Assembly (NCBI GenBank): GCA_002127415.1
Contig: MWJR01000147.1
Location: 1 to 13,305, forward strand
Length of the DNA stretch: 13,305 nt
Direction of reading: 5' to 3'
Source: Calditrichaeota bacterium AABM5.125.24
GTDB taxonomy: Bacteria; Electryoneota; AABM5-125-24; Hatepunaeales; Hatepunaeaceae
The notes under the pieces are model-generated. The model was not told where the DNA came from, did no database searches, and saw only the letters and a list, made by a program, of their open reading frames with translations. Positions within the stretch are counted from its first letter, which is position 1. Every line of letters begins with the position of its first letter. This document shows positions 6,716 to 13,218 of this stretch, in pieces. Both the position numbers and the translations under genes were made by a program.

Positions 6716-6769
6716 CACCAAGGCACAAAGACACTAAGCTTTTTTTCTTTGTGCCTTCGTGTCTTGGTG
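6716..6769. repeat. Imperfect palindromic repeat upstream of the GvpC-like gene
   Basis: Inverted arms of 19 bp (6716-6734 and 6751-6769) match at 16 of 19 positions and are built from CACCAAG, ACAAAG and ACACGAAG-like blocks around a T-rich centre with AAGCTT. It lies between gvpA and the GvpC-like gene. Dispersed repeats of this CACCAAGRCAC composition are familiar from intergenic regions of many bacteria. On the minus strand the stem is not followed by a T-run, so it is not an intrinsic terminator for gvpA, but it could act as a 3' stabiliser or pause. Confidence 0.65.
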
Positions 6770-6792
6770 GTGAGTCCTTGGCACCTGAGTGT

Positions 6793-6818
6793 GAGGGGCC
6801 GGAGCGCCGACCCCCCAC
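6793..6818 (-). other. GC-rich hairpin after gvpA
   Basis: In the minus-strand transcript GGGGUCGG and CCGGCCCC pair over eight positions, including one U-G wobble, around a CGCU loop. Flanking AGUG and CACACU bases may extend the stem. It lies about 40 bases after the gvpA stop. There is no following U-run, so it is not a standard terminator. A stabilising or processing hairpin that lets gvpA mRNA exceed the downstream genes is a reasonable inference, as is a REP-like repeat. Confidence 0.45.
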
Positions 6819-6854
6819 TCAAAGATGCTTCACTGATCCACCGCCGATTCTGGT

Positions 6855-7073
6855 TTAAGCAGGAGCGGCTGCCGTTGCCGTCAGGCCGATGGCTTCGGCA
6901 TATTTCAGGTAGGTCTCGACCGATGCGATCACCACCCGCGCCTCGATGGACAGCAGTTCGATACCGACAAGGGACACCTTGACCCAGGCATCGATAACGA
7001 TACCTTTGTCCAAGATCCGGTCAACAACCTCAGCCAGGCTCGAGGAGTCGGTGGACTTCTGAACGTTTGCCAT
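6855..7073 (-). CDS. gvpA: Major gas vesicle shell protein GvpA
   Basis: 72-aa GvpA, the shell subunit that polymerises into the ribs of the vesicle wall. It has the standard pattern: a short N-terminal segment, helix 1 (LAEVVDRILDKGIVIDAW), strands (VKVSLVGIELLSIEAR) and helix 2 (VVIASVETYLKYAEAIG), then an Ala-rich tail. The ATG at 7073 is chosen because the protein then begins MANVQKS as in other GvpA and GTGAGG stands about seven bases before it. A longer reading to 7133 would add 20 unconserved residues. It is the first gene after the sigma-54 promoter at 7175-7190, with a leader of roughly 90 bases. Only one gvpA copy is in the window. Confidence 0.97.
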   Translation of the reverse strand: MANVQKSTDSSSLAEVVDRILDKGIVIDAWVKVSLVGIELLSIEARVVIASVETYLKYAEAIGLTATAAAPA

Positions 7074-7174
7074 TGGAAACCTCACTTTTTTGGGATTAAC
7101 CTTACTCGCCAGCACTTGTCTAAAGATTTGCATGCCCGTACCGGCTCTAACTACGCATGCTCACCTATGGAATG

Positions 7175-7190
7175 AGCAAGTTTAATGCCA
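7175..7190 (-). promoter_or_regulatory. Sigma-54 (-24/-12) promoter of gvpA
   Basis: On the minus strand the sequence is TGGCATTAAACTTGCT, matching the sigma-54 consensus TGGCAC-N5-TTGCW at all but one position. GG and GC are separated by exactly ten bases, the required spacing. The expected start of transcription is near 7164, about 90 bases before the gvpA ATG. The cluster encodes its own NtrC-type activator, the class that sigma-54 promoters need. A promoter here would drive gvpA and the genes to gvpK. Confidence 0.8.
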
Positions 7191-7252
7191 GAATAATCGG
7201 GGGATATTCTACGATTGTAAGTGACGATATTTCAACGGTGATTAAGGAAAGC

Positions 7253-7270
7253 TGACCGGTATTTCGGTCA
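7253..7270. promoter_or_regulatory. Candidate upstream activator site for gvpA
   Basis: Perfect inverted repeat TGACCG-N6-CGGTCA centred about 97 bp upstream of the predicted gvpA transcription start. Activators of the NtrC class usually bind dyads 80-150 bp upstream of sigma-54 promoters, so placement and symmetry fit. The TGACCG half-site also occurs in the dyad upstream of the regulator gene (13198-13218). The activator that binds it is inferred, not shown. Confidence 0.55.
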
Positions 7271-7296
7271 AAAGACGGGAGGTTATTGAACAGGCG

Positions 7297-8187
7297 CTAT
7301 GGAACAGTATCCACATTTTTGGGGTGATACGACATTACAAAGTTGTAAGGCGGCCATGGACCGCTCATAAGCAACTTTGAGGATTCCTTCGCACTGATCT
7401 GCCGAAAGGTTCTGCGAAAATCCACTAAAAAATTCCCCGGCACGAGGTAATACAGCGATAACAGCGGAGGGTGAAAAGTCGGCATCTCCACCTTGCATTT
7501 GACAAACAAACCTGCAAAGGCAGCTCGACACCGCTCGATAATTCCGTGCTTATCTCTGACGGCTCGCTCAATCCGATCATAATGAACTTTTCTGGCAGTC
7601 AGGAATGCGCGCCCGGGGCTCAGGGGATGCAAGGTGGAAAATGCCGAATGGGAAACAGGATGCGGCACTGGGGAGGGCGAAATTTCAGAATCAGGGTTAA
7701 GAATGCGGATTCCCATTTCCACGCAGCCCTCCAACTCCTCAAGGAGCATCGCATAGTGCTCTCTCTGTTCCTCGAGGTGTCTGACGACCCAGGATTCATC
7801 CTCGAACAGACTGCCGTAACGCATCGGGATGACAGTTGCCCGGCGATGAAAGGACTCGATGACCTTAAGGTAAACTTGGAGCTGGTCAATCTCATGGACT
7901 CGATCAGATTTGACTACTTTCTCCCCCCCCTTTAGTTCTCCCCCGCGGAGCGGGGGGGAGAGAATCGGTTTTACTCCCCCCCCGGTTTCCGGGGGGGGAG
8001 TAAGGGAGGGGTTGATATCGGCGAATCGGGAGAGGGCGGCCCCGAGGCCATTCGTTCTAACCACCAATACAGGTTGTCTGTTAACACCCACAAGATCACA
8101 GGGAAGGCAGCGAGTGGTGTTTGGGGAAGCGGATTCCCCTTTGAAACCAGCCCGGCAGTCGAAGATGCAATAGAGTAAGCAGCTCAT
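7297..8187 (-). CDS. gvpL: GvpF/GvpL-family protein carrying an in-frame palindromic insertion
   Basis: 296-aa GvpF/L-family protein. Family motifs are LYCIFD at the N-terminus, TVIPMRYGSLF (118-128), CVEMGIRIL (155-163) and the C-terminal GPWPPYNFVM (276-285). Residues ~58-90 (NPSLTPPPETGGG and SPPLRGGELKGGEK) have no counterpart in the two other family members here. They are translated from a C/G-rich palindromic element at about 7918-8016, so the gene looks like a working gvpL with a repeat inserted in frame. A second Pro/Ser-rich stretch at 169-191 is a variable linker. The ATG at 8187 overlaps the TGA of a possible 31-aa ORF as ATGA and has no strong Shine-Dalgarno. Function may be intact or impaired; the frame is open throughout. 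Confidence 0.85.
   Translation of the reverse strand: MSCLLYCIFDCRAGFKGESASPNTTRCLPCDLVGVNRQPVLVVRTNGLGAALSRFADINPSLTPPPETGGGVKPILSPPLRGGELKGGEKVVKSDRVHEIDQLQVYLKVIESFHRRATVIPMRYGSLFEDESWVVRHLEEQREHYAMLLEELEGCVEMGIRILNPDSEISPSPVPHPVSHSAFSTLHPLSPGRAFLTARKVHYDRIERAVRDKHGIIERCRAAFAGLFVKCKVEMPTFHPPLLSLYYLVPGNFLVDFRRTFRQISAKESSKLLMSGPWPPYNFVMSYHPKNVDTVP
7918..8016. repeat. Palindromic element inserted in frame in gvpF/L
   Basis: Within the coding region lies a perfect 15-bp inverted repeat, TTACT-C8-GG (7971-7985) and CC-G8-AGTAA (7989-8003), loop TTT. A second hairpin lies at about 7937-7961 (TCTCCCCC / GGGGGAGA). An outer pair, CCCCTTTA (~7927-7934) with TAAGGGAGGGG (8001-8011), would close both into a cruciform. 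It adds about 33 codons rich in Pro and Gly. Composition differs sharply from the flanking gene. It behaves like a small non-autonomous palindromic element, comparable in principle to the in-frame palindromic elements of Rickettsia. Confidence 0.75.
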
Positions 8188-8279
8188 GATTCCGGTTCTA
8201 TTTTGACAGGTTTTTGTTGTGGGATATGAAGCATCTCATAGAGGATATCATTCCATTTTCTCCATATCTCATCCAACAT
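8184..8279 (-). CDS. Possible 31-aa small protein between two gvpF/L genes
   Basis: Reading from the ATG at 8279, which overlaps the end of the upstream gvpF/L gene by 11 bases, the product is a 31-residue peptide. It starts MLDEIWRKWNDILYEMLHIP and ends KPVKIEPES, with its TGA overlapping the start of the next gvpF/L gene as ATGA. The first 18 residues form a plausible amphipathic helix with two Trp. It fills almost exactly the gap between the two genes. Against it are the lack of a clear Shine-Dalgarno and no recognised homologue. It may serve only to couple translation to the next gene. Confidence 0.3.
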   Translation of the reverse strand: MLDEIWRKWNDILYEMLHIPQQKPVKIEPES

Positions 8280-9063
8280 TGGGTGCGAAACTATAGGGAG
8301 GCCAGGGGCCCGACAATTCGAAGAACAGTCCCTGGGGTGAGAAATCGGCATTCGCCAGATCGATGCATGCCCGGAAATCGGGTTTGGCGATTCGCGGCAC
8401 AAAAAAAGCCCAGTTCCGGATTATACTTTCCTCACTTCCGTTGACACAATGGAGAAGAACCTTTCGTTCGCAAAAATCCGCGGCGTAGCCGTTCAGATCG
8501 CTCGCCGTTTTTTCGCAGACTTCCTTCAACCAACCGTTCAGCTCCTTCTCAATCCCGGTTCGGATTCGCTGTTCTTGAAAATATCGTTTACCGGGAGTTA
8601 ACGAGGCGAGCTGCTCCGCCTCCCTGGCAAACGCATTAGTAATTCGATCCTCCTTCGCCTGTTCCCTATCCAGGAACACTTTAACTGACCACTCCTCCTT
8701 ATCTCTCACCTGATTAAGAAACAATCGTATCGCGCGGTGGTGACTCTGCAAGAGCTTTTCAAGGCTGTCGAACGAAGAGAAAAGGGTTCCGAATTGTGCC
8801 GGGAGAACCGGAGCATAGCGCATCACCCGCTCCACTATCTCTTCGTGCCGGCAGGCACGGGGTCCCAACCAGGATAAGTCCTGCATTCGGGATTCGGCAG
8901 ACGGTCCGCAGAATTCATCAAGGGAAACCACGCTCACCACTGCAGCGATGTCCCGAAAACCATGCAGAAAAAGCGGATTCCGGTTATCCACTCCTGTTCC
9001 TTCAATAGGCAGCGCCGCATCGAAACAGGTCAGGCAATTCAGGTAGATTGCTTTATCCATCAT
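8269..9063 (-). CDS. gvpL: GvpF/GvpL-family gas vesicle protein
   Basis: 264-aa GvpF/L-family protein, the first of two in the upstream block and a third paralogue counting gvpF at 3081. Family marks are the opening strand KAIYLNCL (4-11), VLPAQFGTLF (86-95), EEWSVKVFLD (123-132) and the C-terminal LSGPWPPYSFAP. It probably acts in the accessory complex that nucleates vesicles. The start ATG overlaps the stop of the CDC48-type gene as ATGA, with GAGGTG eight bases upstream; a second ATG follows directly. The middle (residues ~135-175) is a charged helical insertion (REQAKEDRI, KRYFQEQRI). Whether it is orthologous to GvpF or GvpL cannot be settled by eye. Confidence 0.9.
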   Translation of the reverse strand: MMDKAIYLNCLTCFDAALPIEGTGVDNRNPLFLHGFRDIAAVVSVVSLDEFCGPSAESRMQDLSWLGPRACRHEEIVERVMRYAPVLPAQFGTLFSSFDSLEKLLQSHHRAIRLFLNQVRDKEEWSVKVFLDREQAKEDRITNAFAREAEQLASLTPGKRYFQEQRIRTGIEKELNGWLKEVCEKTASDLNGYAADFCERKVLLHCVNGSEESIIRNWAFFVPRIAKPDFRACIDLANADFSPQGLFFELSGPWPPYSFAPNVG

Positions 9064-11153
9064 GTCTTTTGCACCTCTTCTATAGCGCTTTGGATGTCTC
9101 CTGTCTCGATAATCACCTTCACCTTGTCATCGCGGCTCTCGACCGCCCGGCGGACAGCCTTGAGCGCCGCCTTGTTGCAGACCGAGGCGATCTCGGCGCC
9201 GCTGAAGCCCTCGGTTCTGGAAGCCAGATCATCCGGGGTTATCCCCGTTCCAAGGGGCTTGCCCTTAAGATGGATGTCGAATATCTCCCTGCGGTCATTT
9301 TCGTCCGGTATTGGGACCTCCACAATCTCATCAAATCGACCGGGTCTGAGCACAGCTGGATCGAGCATGTCGAGTCGATTCGTCGCACCCAGCACCAGTA
9401 TCCCTTTCAGTTCCTCTATCCCGTCGAGTTCCGACAGTAATTGGCTGAGAACACGTTCCGATACGTGCGAGTCCGATGATCCGCCGCTGCGCACAGGAAC
9501 CAGAGAGTCGATCTCGTCAAAGAAAATAATGCAGGGGGATGCCTGTCTGGCTTTACGAAAGATATCGCGCACCCCTCGTTCTGATTCGCCCACATACATG
9601 GAGAGCAGAGAAGGTCCCTTGACCGAGATGAAATTAACCTGGCTTTCGGTGGCAATAGCCTTGGCTAACATTGTCTTGCCGCAACCGGGCGGCCCTGTGA
9701 CGAGAATTCCTCCCGGCGGTCTCACGCCCGCCTGTTTAAAGAGATGAGGATATTTGAGCGGCCACTCAACCGCTTCCATCAGGCGAGACTTGATCGATCT
9801 AAGACCTCCCACGTCCTGCCAGCGAACGTTCGGGACCTCCACGAACACCTCCCGTATGGCTGACGGCTCCACCTCTCTAAGGGCATCGAGAAAATCAACC
9901 ATTTGCACTTCGAGCTTAGTGAGTTGCTCGTAAGGAATATTGCTCAGGGCAAAATCGATGTCCGGCATAATGCGGCGCAGACAGATCATTGCCGATTCGC
10001 GACAGAGCGCTTCCAGGTCGGCGCCCACAAAGCCGTGAGTGATCTCCGCCAGGTGCGCCATATTCACCTCATCCGCCAGCGGCATTCCGCGGCTGTGGAT
10101 CTCCATGATCTCTAATCTGCCGTTACGGTCAGGGATGGGGATAGTGATCTCTCTGTCAAAACGACCCGGTCGCCGAAGCGCCGGATCTAAGGCATTTGGA
10201 ATGTTGGTGGCGCCGATTACGATGAGATTCTGCCGCTTGGTGAGTCCGTCCATCAGCGCCAGGAGTTGCGCCACCACCCGTTTCTCCACATCCCCCACCA
10301 CCTTCTCCCGACGAGGGGCTATGGCGTCGATTTCGTCGAGAAAGACGATGCTCGGAGCTTTCCGGGCAGCCTCATCGAATATCTTGCGTAGGTGAGCTTC
10401 GCTCTCGCCATAAAACTTGTGCACGACCTCGGGACCACTCACGGAGAAAAAATTTGCTTCGGTCTCATGGGCGATAGTCCTGGCGATAAGCGTCTTCCCG
10501 CAGCCAGGGGGCCCGTGGAGAAGCACTCCTTTAGGCGCATCGATTCCCAACTGTTTGAATACCTCCGGGTAACGCAGGGGAAGCTCGATCATCTCCCGTA
10601 TCCGTTGAAGTTGTGGCTTGAGACCTCCAATGTCCTCGTAGGATACACGCCGGATACTCTCCTCCTCCTGAGTTTTCCCAATAACGAGTTCCGTGGTGGG
10701 GTTAATAAGGACAGCTCCTTCCGGAACTGTGCGTTCCACCTTGAAGTCAGCCGAGCGGCTGCCAAACAGAGTGGCACGGATTCTGTTTCCCTCCTGGACC
10801 GGCAGACCATCCATGAGACTGCCGATATATTTTAAGTCTCGGTTTGAGGGAGTGACATTTATGGGGGCGAGGATGACGCGTCTCGCCGGTTGACATTCAG
10901 TCTTACAGACCGATACGGTCTCGTCGAGCGCAGCACCTGCGTTTTCTCGCGTCAATCCATCGAGTTGAATCCTGTTCTGTCCCCGAATCTCTTTGTATGC
11001 CGGCATCACCTTACAAATGGTCTTGCGCTTCCCTGCCACCTCTATGATGTCGCCGACACTCGCCCGCAGTTTTTCCATATCTTCGGGGCCCATGCGAGCG
11101 AATGCCCGTCCTACATCCTTGCTGAGGGCTTCGGTAACTTTGAGTTTGAGCAC
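9060..11153 (-). CDS. CDC48/VAT-type double AAA ATPase
   Basis: 697-aa hexameric AAA ATPase of the CDC48/p97/VAT family. Order: N-domain (residues ~1-165, a double-psi barrel beginning LKLKVTEALSKDVGRAFARM); D1 with Walker A GPPGCGKT (214-221), Walker B IVFLDEID (269-276) and the GATN sensor (314-317) plus RRPGRFD; D2 with Walker A GPPGCGKT (487-494), Walker B IIFFDEID (542-549), GATN (589-592) and LRPGRFD. Both rings look catalytically complete. The D2 pore loop reads SMYVG; the D1 pore equivalent is HKFYG. The family unfolds or extracts proteins from complexes. The GTG start has GGGAGG four bases upstream. It follows the gvpH-like gene by 101 bp and overlaps the next gvpF/L gene as ATGA. 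A role in remodelling gas vesicle proteins is inferred from context. Confidence 0.93.
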   Translation of the reverse strand: MLKLKVTEALSKDVGRAFARMGPEDMEKLRASVGDIIEVAGKRKTICKVMPAYKEIRGQNRIQLDGLTRENAGAALDETVSVCKTECQPARRVILAPINVTPSNRDLKYIGSLMDGLPVQEGNRIRATLFGSRSADFKVERTVPEGAVLINPTTELVIGKTQEEESIRRVSYEDIGGLKPQLQRIREMIELPLRYPEVFKQLGIDAPKGVLLHGPPGCGKTLIARTIAHETEANFFSVSGPEVVHKFYGESEAHLRKIFDEAARKAPSIVFLDEIDAIAPRREKVVGDVEKRVVAQLLALMDGLTKRQNLIVIGATNIPNALDPALRRPGRFDREITIPIPDRNGRLEIMEIHSRGMPLADEVNMAHLAEITHGFVGADLEALCRESAMICLRRIMPDIDFALSNIPYEQLTKLEVQMVDFLDALREVEPSAIREVFVEVPNVRWQDVGGLRSIKSRLMEAVEWPLKYPHLFKQAGVRPPGGILVTGPPGCGKTMLAKAIATESQVNFISVKGPSLLSMYVGESERGVRDIFRKARQASPCIIFFDEIDSLVPVRSGGSSDSHVSERVLSQLLSELDGIEELKGILVLGATNRLDMLDPAVLRPGRFDEIVEVPIPDENDRREIFDIHLKGKPLGTGITPDDLASRTEGFSGAEIASVCNKAALKAVRRAVESRDDKVKVIIETGDIQSAIEEVQKT

Positions 11154-11254
11154 TATCCCTCCCTGATATGAAATGCGAAATGTGGGATAAGTGGTGAATA
11201 AGGAAGGATCACCTGAATAGACGGATCGAGGTTCTCCATTTCACATTCGATTTT

Positions 11255-11767
11255 TCATGCCTCACATTTAATTTCTAAGATCCCGTTATTACACGAAACG
11301 CTCATCCTTTCCTTGGAGTAGCTTTTAGGGAGGAGAATCTCCTTGCGGTACTTCTTGTCTCCTCTCTCTGCATGAATCGTCAGCAGATCATCCTTAACCT
11401 CGAGACGAACATCCTCAGCGCTGATACCGGGCATCTCGGCGACGATCAGGGCGTGATCTTCCTCTTCGAAGACATCAACCACGGGCTCACGATTCTCCTC
11501 AACGACAGGCTGGCCGGATTTCTCATCTCTGCGGATGTTGCCGAAAGGCTCGACTTTAAGTCCTTCACCCCCCAAAGCCGTTTTAACGGAAAAGCCATAA
11601 ACTCCCTTCAGCTCCTTATCCTTACCGGTCTGAAACACCCCGCTTCTGGACAGCTCTTCTCCCTTTTCAGCCAGCTCACCGAGCTTTTCTACCAGATCAG
11701 CGAGACCACCCAATATCCCGCCAAAGCCCCCCAAAGGAGTTTCCTCCTTGCTCTTCTTCTTATTCAT
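11255..11767 (-). CDS. gvpH: GvpH-like Hsp20-family protein
   Basis: 170-aa protein with a GvpH-type N-terminus: a Gly-rich opening (GGFGGILGGLADLVEKLGEL, 13-32), then the segment GVYGFSVKTALGG (55-67) and VEPFGNIRR (72-80). A C-terminal alpha-crystallin domain follows (about 93-170), with IVAEMPGISAEDV and the closing strand NGILEIKCEA. It stops just after that strand and lacks the IxI tail that small heat-shock proteins use for oligomer assembly. GvpH of haloarchaea is an accessory protein resembling small heat-shock proteins. The ATG overlaps the stop of the regulator gene as ATGA, with GGAG seven bases upstream, so regulator and GvpH are translated together. Confidence 0.9.
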   Translation of the reverse strand: MNKKKSKEETPLGGFGGILGGLADLVEKLGELAEKGEELSRSGVFQTGKDKELKGVYGFSVKTALGGEGLKVEPFGNIRRDEKSGQPVVEENREPVVDVFEEEDHALIVAEMPGISAEDVRLEVKDDLLTIHAERGDKKYRKEILLPKSYSKERMSVSCNNGILEIKCEA

Positions 11768-13173
11768 ATCGTTTCTCCATCAATTGAGATTCCCAATTGT
11801 TTTACCTTTGTGTGCATTGTCTTGTAATCTATCCGAAGTAATCGAGCGGCTTTGGCTTTGTTACCGCCGGTAACTTTAAGTGTCTTCGACAGAACCGCTC
11901 GTTCCACGTCGATAATTTGTCGTCTCACAATCTCCTTTAATGATAAACCGTTCCATGTTTCCTCAAAAACGTTCGAAACGATAGGTAAATCGGGTGTGTG
12001 CGTTTTCTTTAAATCGAGGTGTTTTTCAGTGACCACGTCGTCAGCCAGTAGCACCGCCCGGCGTATGGTTGATCTGAGCTGTCGGGCATTGCCCGGCCAA
12101 CTATATGTAGGCAGTGCATCCAGTGCAGATTCCGTGAAGCCTTTCACATGTTTATTCAACTCAACGTTGGTTATGCCCAGAAATCTATTTGCCAGATATA
12201 AAACGTCATCACCTCGCTTCCGGAGTGGAGGGATATTAATGGTAAACTCATTCAATCGGTAAAAGAGATCCTGTCGGAAAGAACCGGATTGAACTTCAGC
12301 CTCGATATTTGTATTGCAGGAGGTAAGGAGACGGACGTCAACTTTCAGCGGTTTATTGCCGCCCACGCGATAGATGTTTTTCTCCTGAAGGGCACGCAGG
12401 AGTTTAGCCTGGGAACCTAAAGGCATGTTGGTAATCTCGTCCAGAAAGAGTGTTCCATCTTGTGCGATTTCAAATTTCCCAGGTTTCTGAATCTTCGCAT
12501 CTGTGAAGGCACCTCTCTCGTAGCCGAACAGTTCGCTCTCCAGCAGCGCAGATGGAATAGCCCCACAATCGACGGGAACGAAATTACATTCTGAACGGGC
12601 GCTGGCTTGGTGAATAGCGCGGGCGACAAGCTCCTTTCCAGTTCCTGTTTCTCCCTGGATTACCACCGTAAAATCAGATTTTGCCACGCGATTCACAATT
12701 GAGATTAACCGGTCGACAGCATCGCTTGGTCCCATCATTTCCCTTAAGGAGCAGTTCTCTTGAAACTGACTGGACAGATGAGCGAGCTTTCGCTTGAGAT
12801 CCCTTTCCGCAAGGGCGCGGTGTACCACTCGAATCACCTCGTGGTTATTGAAAGGTTTGGGCATATAATCGTGAGCCCCCGCTTTTATCGCTTTGACAGC
12901 CCCAGGTATATCTGCATAGGCGGTAATCATGACTACTGGAAGTTCCGGATCTGCCGCCTTTGCCTTTTCCAGCAATTCCATTCCGTCCATGCCCGGCATC
13001 TTGAAATCCACTATCATAACATCGGGCATCTTGGTTTGAATCAACTTTTGTGCGACGAATCCATCATAAGCGACGATAGTCTTAAAGCCCTCCATTTGCA
13101 ATAATCGGGAAAGGAAATCGCATATTTTCTTTTCGTCATCGACAATCAGGATTTGCCTGCTGAACATTGTCAT
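11764..13173 (-). CDS. NtrC-family sigma-54-dependent response regulator
   Basis: 469-aa response regulator. The receiver domain (about 1-120) keeps the acidic pair (12-13), the phosphoacceptor Asp 56 in MIVDFKMP, Thr 84 and Lys 106. The AAA+ sigma-54 interaction domain (about 145-380) has Walker A GETGTGKE (174-181) and Walker B GTLFLDEI (240-247). The sigma-54-contacting loop reads GAFTDA (221-226) instead of GAFTGA. The Fis-type helix-turn-helix lies at about 436-460 (GGNKAKAARLLRIDYKTM). ATG 13173 is preferred because GGAGGTG stands six bases before it; ATG 13167 or 13188 are alternatives. No partner histidine kinase is in the window. Given the sigma-54 promoter before gvpA, it is the likely activator of vesicle synthesis. 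Confidence 0.95.
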   Translation of the reverse strand: MTMFSRQILIVDDEKKICDFLSRLLQMEGFKTIVAYDGFVAQKLIQTKMPDVMIVDFKMPGMDGMELLEKAKAADPELPVVMITAYADIPGAVKAIKAGAHDYMPKPFNNHEVIRVVHRALAERDLKRKLAHLSSQFQENCSLREMMGPSDAVDRLISIVNRVAKSDFTVVIQGETGTGKELVARAIHQASARSECNFVPVDCGAIPSALLESELFGYERGAFTDAKIQKPGKFEIAQDGTLFLDEITNMPLGSQAKLLRALQEKNIYRVGGNKPLKVDVRLLTSCNTNIEAEVQSGSFRQDLFYRLNEFTINIPPLRKRGDDVLYLANRFLGITNVELNKHVKGFTESALDALPTYSWPGNARQLRSTIRRAVLLADDVVTEKHLDLKKTHTPDLPIVSNVFEETWNGLSLKEIVRRQIIDVERAVLSKTLKVTGGNKAKAARLLRIDYKTMHTKVKQLGISIDGETI

Positions 13174-13197
13174 TGCCCTCACCTCCATAATCTCGAA

Positions 13198-13218
13198 ATA
13201 ACGGTGAATGACCGTTAT
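13198..13218. promoter_or_regulatory. Inverted repeat upstream of the regulator gene
   Basis: Perfect 8-bp dyad ATAACGGT-N5-ACCGTTAT, about 25-45 bases before the regulator's start codon. It contains TGACCG on the plus strand, the same half-site as the dyad upstream of gvpA. It could be an operator for autoregulation, or a hairpin in the leader RNA. No convincing -35/-10 pair or -24/-12 promoter was found in the 117 bases available upstream of the gene. Confidence 0.4.

Noticed and set aside
8280..8402. Longer form of the small ORF between the gvpF/L genes, starting at 8402
   Set aside because: The extra 41 residues lie wholly inside the conserved end of the upstream gvpF/L gene in another frame, so only the 31-aa form is considered.
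8962..9747. Plus-strand open frame of 261 codons
   Set aside because: Antisense to the D2 ring of the CDC48-type ATPase and the start of gvpF/L; Ser-rich translation typical of a shadow frame.
11168..11250. Possible feature in the gap between the CDC48-type gene and gvpH
   Set aside because: Contains only loose GAAATGCGAAATGTG-like microrepeats and the Shine-Dalgarno of the downstream gene; no promoter or hairpin convincing enough to call.
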